Shown one piece after another: positions 23,228 through 30,040 of a DNA stretch of 46,239 bases. A program made the position numbers and the translations under genes. Below the pieces are notes generated by a model. That model worked only from the letters and a program-made list of their open reading frames with translations, was not told where the DNA came from and ran no database searches. Where the stretch lies: positions 1-46,239 of the forward strand of contig JAJYWC010000014.1 of assembly GCA_021791695.1 (NCBI GenBank), in the 5' to 3' direction. Numbering within the stretch: position 1 is the first letter of the stretch; every line of letters begins with the position of its first letter. The stretch is from an archaeon (lineage in GTDB: Archaea; Thermoproteota; Nitrososphaeria; Nitrososphaerales; Gagatemarchaeaceae).

Positions 23228-23881
23228 CTAGCCCACCAGCACGATGAGGAGGTCCTGTTCGCCGTCCTGCTCGAGGATGACCTCGCCGCCGCTCGCCGAG
23301 AAGAGCAGTAGGATGAAGGTCCTCGCCGCTTCCACGAGGGGCATGCCCCTGATGAGCTCCGAGAACTTGATGCGCCCGGTCGGGCCTATCCTGTCGCGAA
23401 GGATGCCCTTGAACGCCTGCAGGTTGGAGAGGATGTTGATGAGGTACTCCTCCGGGTTTGGCGGGGGCGCGTCCTCGAGTAGCGACGCCGAGACCGTGCT
23501 CTCCTCCCTCTCATGGACAACGATCTCCTCGAGGATTCTCGACAGAGCGTCGAAGAGCTCCTCGACCGTCGTGGAGTAGATCTCGTACCTGAACGGCATC
23601 ACGACGATCTGCGGTGGCTCCGTCGCGTCGATCATCTTGCGCTCCCTCTGCAGCTTCTCGAAGAGGAAGAGGGACTCGACCTTGAAGCGATAGATGGTAG
23701 CCGAGGTGAGAGCCGCCGTACCGGCGACCCTCAGGTCGAGTATGTCTGACTTGGTTATCGCCTTGAGGAAAAGGTCCAGGAGTTCGCTGAGGTGTATCTC
23801 CCATGGAGACTTGCGCTTCGCCGCCCTCGGGTCGATGAGGAGGTTGAGAGGCGCCTTGGAGAGGTTCTGGTCCTCAACCAT
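23228..23881 (-). CDS. scpA: ScpA, kleisin subunit of the SMC complex
   Basis: The 217-residue kleisin joins the SMC heads. It has the N-terminal PLNLLIDPRAAKRKSPWEI (compare PL-LL-L-I-x-K in bacterial ScpA), the helix LLDLFLKAITKSDILDLRVAG and the C-terminal winged helix ending FILLLFSASGGEVILEQD. The mid-region is acidic and variable. The ATG at 23881 overlaps the smc stop by 8 nt, so translation is coupled. It is the core of an SMC-ScpA-ScpB operon of bacterial-type composition in an archaeon. Confidence 0.88.
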   Translation of the reverse strand: MVEDQNLSKAPLNLLIDPRAAKRKSPWEIHLSELLDLFLKAITKSDILDLRVAGTAALTSATIYRFKVESLFLFEKLQRERKMIDATEPPQIVVMPFRYEIYSTTVEELFDALSRILEEIVVHEREESTVSASLLEDAPPPNPEEYLINILSNLQAFKGILRDRIGPTGRIKFSELIRGMPLVEAARTFILLLFSASGGEVILEQDGEQDLLIVLVG

Positions 23882-26800
23882 TCTTCACTTCTACCTCCAT
23901 CTTTGAGCGCACTATCCTGGATATACCTCCGACGCTGTAGACTCCGTAGGCCACGTTGCTCTGGGCGACCATCGTGTCCTTGAGAGACACGACGAGTATC
24001 TGTGCACCGCCAGACCGCTCTCTAAGGAACTCCGCGAGGTTCTTCGAGTTGTTCTGGTCGAGGTTCTGGTCGATCTCGTCAAAGAGGTAGAACGGATGAG
24101 GGTTCACCTTCTGTATGGCGAGAATGAGCGCGACCGCCGTGACCGACTTCTCGCCTCCTGACATCGACGAGGATTCCCAGTCGCCCTTGTTCCTGAAGTT
24201 GCCCATCAGGTAGATGCCTCCCGAGAAGACCTCGTCGGAGTTCTCGAGCTCGAGCCGGCCCACTCCTCCTGTCAGCCTGTTGAATGTCCCTTGGAACTCC
24301 ACGTTGATGGTCTCGAAAGCAGTCATGAAGACCTTCCTCTTCTCTGAGTCGATGCTCTCGATGAAGCGGACGATCGAGGTCCTTTCGCGCTCCAGCTCGT
24401 TGATCCTCTCGGAGAGGTGCCTGTAGTTGTCGTAGACAGCGGCGTACTCGCGGACCGCGCTCTTGTTGACGAACCTGCCCAGCGCCTCGTACTCGAACTG
24501 CACCTGCGAGAGGAGCTCGTCGCTCGACTCGAATACCTCCAGGACCTCGTCATACCCGTAGAACCTCAGCTGGCTCAGGTGCTGGTCGATCCTCTCCTGG
24601 ATGCTTCCAGCTGACTGTTGGAGGGAGAAGATCTCCTTCTCTGTGTTCAGGGCTGACCTGTCGGCGGCGTTGCGCTCCTCCTCCAGCCTCTTGACCTTGC
24701 TGTTGAACTCTGCGATGATGGGGGCGCTGTTCGTCGAGGATGCAAGGACCTTCTGGAGCTGAGCGTCGAGCTCCATGAACCTCTTGTTCAGCTCGTTCGC
24801 CTCCTTTCTCGCGGTCTGTATGAAGAGCTTGTCGTCCTCGTACTTCAGCTCTGCGTTCTCCAGGTCCACGCGAACCCTCTGGAAGCTCGGCTCGAGCATC
24901 TCCTCGAGGTTCGACCTCTCCCTCGAGTAGGTGAGATGGACCTCGGAGAGCCTCGAGGCCACCTCGTTCAGCTGGATGGAGAGGTCGTTCCTGCTGGCCT
25001 CTAGCTCGATGAGCAGCTTGTCTAGCTCGAGCGATTCCATCTCCTTCTGGGTCGCCTCGAGGCTGCGGACTTCCGCGATCATCGCTTCTTTCCTCGTCTG
25101 AAGGGTCTGCTGTCTCCTCACCAGACGGTCGACGGCCTTGCGCTGGCTGTCGCTCTCCGCCTTCTGCGACCTGAATATCGCCCTGTACCTCTTAGATAGC
25201 CTGGACACCGTCTCCGCTTCGGCCCTCATCGCCGCCACCGCGGCTATCTTCTTGATGCGGTCCTTGCTGAGGCTCTTGCTCTCCGTCTCGAGCCCGAGGA
25301 GGAGCTGCTTCCTTTTGTCGATGGCACCGCGCAGCGCCGCGACGGCAGACTCGACGTCGCCGAGGTCCTCGATGTCCTCGAGACCCTGGAGGATGTTTGC
25401 GACCACGTCGTGGAGGCCGTATGCGAACGCGCGGCCGCCGAGCTCGAAGACCTCGCCGTTGGGGGTAACCGTCCTGAAGCCCTCCGAGGCGAGGACGTAT
25501 GCGATTGCTTCAGTCTCGACGAGAACCGTGTCACCGCCGATGAAGTTCAGGAGGCCCCGGTACTGCTTGTCGGCCTTCAGCACTCCAGATACCGGTCCTA
25601 TCACACCTGCCGACTTGTCTACCGAGGGACTCGGTGTGGCAGCGACCTCGGAGAACGGAATTACCGCGAACGACTTGATGTTAAGCTGCTTGCCCGCCCT
25701 GATGACCGCGGTCATAGACCTCACGTCCTCGACCAGGAATGCGCTCATCCAGCGGTCGGTCACCGCGGCGCAGGCGCGCGCGTACTGGGACGGATAGGAG
25801 ATTATCTGGTTGAGGACCCCGATGTAGCCCTTGATGCCCCCCTCTTCGCAGAGCTTGCGCAGCCTGGTGTGGCCTATGCGGTCCCCCGATATCTCGTCGG
25901 TGACCTCCTTCTTCACTGTGGTTATCGCAACCTCAGAAGAGGCCTTCTCGAGTACTTTCCCGGCCGCATCGATGCTCTGCCCGATCAGGTTCCGGCGCCG
26001 CTCTATCTCGGTGAGGTTCTGGTCGATGTCTCCCAGCTCCTGTGCGGCCACGGTCTGGAGCTCGAACATCTGAGCGGTGCTGGACTCGAGCGTCTGCAGC
26101 ATCTGCTCGAAGTTACTCACCCTGGAGTCGAGCTCCTCAAGCCGCTTCTTCTCGACGCCCAAGTTGGCGATGACGACGCTGACTTCTACCTCGAGAGGGG
26201 AAAGGCTCTGGTTGAGCTCCGCGAGCTTCTCCCTGAGCCTGTCGGTCTGTTTCCGCCGCTTGTCGATAGTGCTGCGAAGCGTCTCCTCCGCGTCCCTTAC
26301 CTCCTTGAGCTCGGACGCGATCTCCTTCCTGCGCGCCTCCAGCTTCTCTTCGCTCGAGTGAAGGGCCTCGACGGCCGAAGTGGAGGCGGTAATCGTCTTT
26401 CTCTTCTCGTTTAGCAGGACCCTCAGGGTGGGTATCGACTCTGCCTCGAGCCGCCTCATGCTCTCCTCGCGTTTTTGCGTCTCAGCCGCGAGCTGGTCCA
26501 GCCTGATCTTGGTCGACTCCCTCTCATCCCTAAGGAGGGTCGGGCCTTCTCCCCCACCCTGCACTACCTCCGAGATGAACTTCTCCCGGTCGGCGGTCAC
26601 GGTGGCGATCCTCGACTCGAACTCCTCCTTGCGTTTGCGGACCTCTTCGAGCTTCCGGACCATCTCCTCCTCCTGCTTCCTGGTCGAGTTGATGCGCTCG
26701 CGGAGTTCGCCTACCTTCCTTGAGTACTGCACTGCTGTGAGCCAGGCGACCTGCCCCTCAAGCTGCGAGTATTTGACGAGGTCGTTCCTCTGTTCCTCGA

Positions 26801-27446
26801 GACGCTCAAGCTGGGCCTTCATCTCGCCCGTCCTTGCGAGCTCTATCTGTAGCTTCGTGTCAGCCTGCGACAGCTGCTTCTGTGCCTCCGCCTTCTTGTC
26901 ATCGAAGCGCGCGATCCCGACGACCTCCTCTATCATCTTCCTCTTCTCGTCCGGGGTCTGGTCTGCCACCCTCGTGGCGGCTCCCTGGGGGATGATGTTC
27001 AGCCCGCTCGGGGAGAGCCCAGAGACCTCGAGGAGGTCTGATATCTCGCCCTTCGTCGCCTTCCTGCCGTTGAGGTAGTAAACGTTCTCACCGCCCCCGC
27101 GGAGCTCTCGGGAGACCGTGACAAGGTCGGTGTCGACAGGAATCTTCCTGTCGACGTTGTCGAACTGGATGGTCGCACGGCAGCTGGTGGGGCGTTCCTC
27201 TCCATACGACCCTTCCTCGCCCTCCTTCTTCGGGTCGTAGATTAGTCCCGAGAGCCTTCCCTGGGCTGCCCTGAGTATCCTGGGGGAGTTCTCACCGAGG
27301 GCGAAGAGGATGGCGTCGGCTATGTTCGATTTTCCGCTGCCGTTCGGCCCCGTGACAACGTTCAGGCCCTGTTCGAAGGTTATGGTGAGGGTCTTGGGAC
27401 CAAACGACTTGAAACCCTTGACTTCCAGCCTTCGAATATAACCCAT
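23874..27446 (-). CDS. smc: SMC chromosome condensation ATPase
   Basis: The 1190-residue protein is full length. The N-terminal head has the Walker A TGPNGSGKSNIADAI (near residue 33). Two long coiled coils (about 170-490 and 680-1020) flank a hinge (about 510-670) with GGIKGYIGVLNQII. The C-terminal head has the signature SMSGGEKSVTAVAL and Walker B FYLFDEIDQNLD, where most homologues have DEIDAALD. It shapes and segregates chromosomes together with ScpA and ScpB encoded just downstream. The ATG at 27446 starts MGYIRRLEVKGFKSFG, the standard SMC N-terminus. A TATA-like CTTATAACG (rc) lies about 40 nt upstream. Confidence 0.96.
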   Translation of the reverse strand: MGYIRRLEVKGFKSFGPKTLTITFEQGLNVVTGPNGSGKSNIADAILFALGENSPRILRAAQGRLSGLIYDPKKEGEEGSYGEERPTSCRATIQFDNVDRKIPVDTDLVTVSRELRGGGENVYYLNGRKATKGEISDLLEVSGLSPSGLNIIPQGAATRVADQTPDEKRKMIEEVVGIARFDDKKAEAQKQLSQADTKLQIELARTGEMKAQLERLEEQRNDLVKYSQLEGQVAWLTAVQYSRKVGELRERINSTRKQEEEMVRKLEEVRKRKEEFESRIATVTADREKFISEVVQGGGEGPTLLRDERESTKIRLDQLAAETQKREESMRRLEAESIPTLRVLLNEKRKTITASTSAVEALHSSEEKLEARRKEIASELKEVRDAEETLRSTIDKRRKQTDRLREKLAELNQSLSPLEVEVSVVIANLGVEKKRLEELDSRVSNFEQMLQTLESSTAQMFELQTVAAQELGDIDQNLTEIERRRNLIGQSIDAAGKVLEKASSEVAITTVKKEVTDEISGDRIGHTRLRKLCEEGGIKGYIGVLNQIISYPSQYARACAAVTDRWMSAFLVEDVRSMTAVIRAGKQLNIKSFAVIPFSEVAATPSPSVDKSAGVIGPVSGVLKADKQYRGLLNFIGGDTVLVETEAIAYVLASEGFRTVTPNGEVFELGGRAFAYGLHDVVANILQGLEDIEDLGDVESAVAALRGAIDKRKQLLLGLETESKSLSKDRIKKIAAVAAMRAEAETVSRLSKRYRAIFRSQKAESDSQRKAVDRLVRRQQTLQTRKEAMIAEVRSLEATQKEMESLELDKLLIELEASRNDLSIQLNEVASRLSEVHLTYSRERSNLEEMLEPSFQRVRVDLENAELKYEDDKLFIQTARKEANELNKRFMELDAQLQKVLASSTNSAPIIAEFNSKVKRLEEERNAADRSALNTEKEIFSLQQSAGSIQERIDQHLSQLRFYGYDEVLEVFESSDELLSQVQFEYEALGRFVNKSAVREYAAVYDNYRHLSERINELERERTSIVRFIESIDSEKRKVFMTAFETINVEFQGTFNRLTGGVGRLELENSDEVFSGGIYLMGNFRNKGDWESSSMSGGEKSVTAVALILAIQKVNPHPFYLFDEIDQNLDQNNSKNLAEFLRERSGGAQILVVSLKDTMVAQSNVAYGVYSVGGISRIVRSKMEVEVKNG

Positions 27447-27561
27447 TATTCAGGCTCCGCTGGCACTTTGGACATATTCCAAGCGTTATAAGCGTATCAA
27501 GGGCTGGAGGTCCGGTAGGCCGCGCTTCAAATCCCGCGATTGTTGACGGGAATGGGATTCC

Positions 27562-27978
27562 CTAGGCCGGGGTCCCGCACTTCGTGCAGAACTTGGCACC
27601 GGCTCTTAGCGATGCGCCGCAGTTCTTGCAGACCTGGACCGCCGCCATTGCGGGGGCAGCCGGGATCTCCGGGTTGACCCTCACAGGAGCGGGTACAGGA
27701 GGGGGTACTGGCGCTGCGGCAGGGGCCATCGGCGGGGGTTTCCTTTGGGCCGAAGGATCTCCTTTCGCTTCTCGCCTGACCACTATGTAGTCAGCGACAC
27801 CTGCAACTCTGTCCATCATGATCTGTATCTCGCTGTTGTCGTTGCCGACGACTATGAGCGCGACTGACCCATCAAGACCGAAGGCGATATCCTTCGCCTT
27901 TCCCAGTGCCTTCCCTGATGCCTCAACCACTATCTTCCCATCGACTTCGTCCTTTCGGAACATCTTGGGAGCGGACAA
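27562..27978 (-). CDS. PRC-barrel protein with C-terminal zinc ribbon
   Basis: The 138-residue protein has a PRC-barrel-like N-terminal domain (residues about 1-70; MFRKDEVDGKIVVEASGKAL, then IAFGLDGSVALIVVG). A Pro/Ala linker follows (about 75-112), and it ends in a zinc ribbon CKNCG-x10-CTKCG. PRC barrels bind RNA or membrane protein tails in other systems. TTG at 27978 is about 28 nt after the AATAAATAACG box (rc, near 28000-28010). It has the same ribbon type as four other proteins up to 36.5 kb. Its exact function is unknown. Confidence 0.83.
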   Translation of the reverse strand: MSAPKMFRKDEVDGKIVVEASGKALGKAKDIAFGLDGSVALIVVGNDNSEIQIMMDRVAGVADYIVVRREAKGDPSAQRKPPPMAPAAAPVPPPVPAPVRVNPEIPAAPAMAAVQVCKNCGASLRAGAKFCTKCGTPA

Positions 27979-28046
27979 GACGGCGGTTTTCGCCCGTGAC
28001 GTTATTTATTGTTTTTGAGCGTGAAGCAGGTCGTCTACCGCCCTGG

Positions 28047-29270
28047 TCAGTTCGCGCGCCCACATGCCGGGCAGGTGGCGAGACCCAGCTGTAGCCTAGA
28101 ACCGCAGTAGCCGCAGAAGGCGCCCTGCATCTTCTCCTGGGGAGCAATTATACCCTTCTCCATGTCTTCGATTATCTTCTTAGCCGCGGCATACTGAGGG
28201 AGCCTCGAGAACTCGAGGAGCTCTCTGAGGCGTCTCACCTCGAAGGGCATGCTGTAGCCAGGATTGAACTCGGTAGGAAGGGCGATTCCGATGTTCAGCG
28301 ACCCCATGGGACCGAGGTACTCTGAGTACCGACCGATGGAGTCCTCCAGTTCGTCGTACTGCGCCAGGAACTGGTCGAGGTCCATCTTTTCCTGCAGGCC
28401 ACCCTTGCCGTACCAGCCGAGGAGCATCTTGGCGAATATCTGCTTCACCAGGTCGACGTCGCCCGCGGCTACCATCGCGGCCTTGTCGGCGGTGTAGTTG
28501 GCGGCTCGATACCACGCGTTTATCGCCGAGGTCAGCGGCTGGTTGATCAGGACGGAGCTGAAGAGACCGCCGACGATGCCGCCCATGTGCGGCAGTGCGA
28601 AGCCCGCACCCGCCGCTGCCAAGTCTTTGGCGATGACACCCGTGGTCAGGTAGAGCGGGTGACCGCACTTGACGTGGCCGAGCTCCCGTGATATCATGAA
28701 CTTCCATTCCTCTATGCTGCACCGGTTCGCAAATGTGGTGCTAACTATCGTTACGGGGTCGTCGTTGGTCCCCATCGAAAAGGTTGGACTATTGATCGAG
28801 ACGATGTGCGACGAATAGGTGATGTATATCCTCGGCATCCTGGGAACGGCCAGCTTCCTCCCGCACTCCTCGGCGGCCCGATACAACTCGGGGAACTGTC
28901 TGTCGCCTATCTTCACGGCGCCTCCGAGGAACTGGGCCTCAACCCACGGTGTACCCAGCTTCTGGAGGAAGACCTCTACGATGCGTGTCGTGGGCGTCAT
29001 CTGCACGAGATTGTTGAGCGTCACCAGCCTGTTCGACGTCTGGTAGTAAGTGGGGGGAAGGTCGTACTCGGTGAATATGTTGCTCTCGCAGGCTCTGCAG
29101 AAAGTCCTACCCTTGGGGTTCTTCATGCTGCAGACGTGACAGAAGACGTGGCCTTCTTCGGCGGGACCCTTCGGCGGGATAGCCGTTGGGCGCGGCGAGG
29201 GATGATCAGGTGCCTTCGGTGCGGACTGTGCTTGCCTCGCCAACGGCGGACGGTCCGGCGCGGTCGACAA
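28047..29270 (-). CDS. M48-like peptidase relative, zinc site replaced
   Basis: From TTG 29270 (26 nt below an ATATAAG box) the protein has 407 residues. It has a zinc ribbon CHVCS-x10-CRACE after a proline-rich N-terminus, an M48 metallopeptidase-like domain (about 75-330) and a second ribbon CGYCG-x10-CPACG at the end. The M48 motif HELGHxKxGHxLY appears as RELGHVKCGHPLY: the first zinc-binding His is Arg195, while Glu196 and His199 remain. The third ligand, Glu of the downstream ExxxD motif, is Asn258 (NYTAD). Two of three metal ligands are therefore missing, which suggests a non-peptidase or an altered metal site. A hydrophobic stretch near residues 215-245 may be a membrane hairpin. A GTG at 29285 would be an alternative start. 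Confidence 0.85.
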   Translation of the reverse strand: MSTAPDRPPLARQAQSAPKAPDHPSPRPTAIPPKGPAEEGHVFCHVCSMKNPKGRTFCRACESNIFTEYDLPPTYYQTSNRLVTLNNLVQMTPTTRIVEVFLQKLGTPWVEAQFLGGAVKIGDRQFPELYRAAEECGRKLAVPRMPRIYITYSSHIVSINSPTFSMGTNDDPVTIVSTTFANRCSIEEWKFMISRELGHVKCGHPLYLTTGVIAKDLAAAGAGFALPHMGGIVGGLFSSVLINQPLTSAINAWYRAANYTADKAAMVAAGDVDLVKQIFAKMLLGWYGKGGLQEKMDLDQFLAQYDELEDSIGRYSEYLGPMGSLNIGIALPTEFNPGYSMPFEVRRLRELLEFSRLPQYAAAKKIIEDMEKGIIAPQEKMQGAFCGYCGSRLQLGLATCPACGRAN

Positions 29271-29367
29271 ACAGTGCTGAAACACCGCGGGCGCTTATAT
29301 GGATTTTCAGGGGAAGAGGTTTCTCGCGCAGTGTCTTTTCGGGACTTTCGCGCGGAAGCCACGCGAG

Positions 29368-29380
29368 CTTTTTATACGAA
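29368..29380 (+). promoter_or_regulatory. TATA-like box of the gene at 29404
   Basis: GCTTTTTATACGA lies about 27-33 nt before the ATG at 29404. The opposite-strand box for the M48-like gene is the TTATATGG near 29294-29301. Confidence 0.55.
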
Positions 29381-29403
29381 CTACGGCTCTTTTCGTGTGA
29401 CGG

Positions 29404-30006
29404 ATGAGAATCGACATCTCTGAGGTCTCGATGAAGGTTCCCTATCCCGTCTTCATCCCTCTCGGCCTCCCGCAGGGGATAAGGGTCGAGCCTAGCAAGG
29501 GGCAGGTCACCGGGGGAGTGGTCACGCGTGGGGGCGAGCGAATCGTTGTGGACCCCCTCTCCTACTCGCTCTGGCTCACGATGCAGCTCGGCCTCTCTGA
29601 GAAGCAGCTCGTTGAGAGGTTCAAGGCCCAGCTAGGAACGACCGATTACAACGTTTCACTCACGACCCTGACCGACAAGGGACTCGTCCACAAGCTCTCG
29701 TCCTTCACCGAGACGGATTTCTTCTCCAAGGTGAGAGTCATACCGAAGGCCACGGGTGTGGGCAGTGTGGACAAAGAACACGCGCTTCGATATATAGTGA
29801 AGCCGAACTTCGGCGACAAGGAAGTCGTCATGAACCCGCTGGACTACGCCATCTGGACGATGTGGGACGGAAAGGCCAGCCTTATGCACACGTGGAGAGA
29901 GGGTGCCAGGCACTTCCAGCTCAAGCTTCCAGACGTCATCCCGCGACAGGTAGGCACACTCCTGTTGCTGTTGGGCCAGGGTCTGCTGAATCTTGACTAT
30001 GTCTAG
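29404..30006 (+). CDS. Protein with two PqqD-like winged-helix halves
   Basis: The 200-residue protein appears to be a duplication. Residues about 45-100 (IVVDPLSYSLWLTMQLGLSE... ending LTTLTDKGLVHKL) and about 140-200 (EVVMNPLDYAIWTMWDGKAS... ending LLLLLGQGLLNLDYV) share the order strand, N/D-P-L-x-Y-x-(L/I)-W, helix and final L-x-x-x-GL(V/L). This order is like PqqD and other RiPP recognition elements, where a strand with LN is followed by a helix, xDG, and a last helix with GL. The similarity is by eye and the family is not certain; a plain winged-helix regulator is the alternative. The gene begins leaderless at ATG 29404 and lies 34 nt ahead of the cysteine-rich giant, with which it is likely co-transcribed. 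Confidence 0.72.
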   Translation: MRIDISEVSMKVPYPVFIPLGLPQGIRVEPSKGQVTGGVVTRGGERIVVDPLSYSLWLTMQLGLSEKQLVERFKAQLGTTDYNVSLTTLTDKGLVHKLSSFTETDFFSKVRVIPKATGVGSVDKEHALRYIVKPNFGDKEVVMNPLDYAIWTMWDGKASLMHTWREGARHFQLKLPDVIPRQVGTLLLLLGQGLLNLDYV

Positions 30007-30040
30007 ACCCTGGAAGACCAGACCGGACGGGTGTTGAGCC

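Noticed and set aside
25410-26414. Plus-strand 334-residue frame inside smc
   Set aside because: It is the antisense of the SMC hinge and coiled coil, with Leu/Gly/Asp-rich composition typical of antisense of GC-rich genes.
27500-27545. tRNA-like end (TTCAAAT flanked by GC-rich stretches)
   Set aside because: The stem on each side of TTCAAAT does not pair as a 5-bp T stem, and no matching acceptor or anticodon arm is found upstream at the usual distance.
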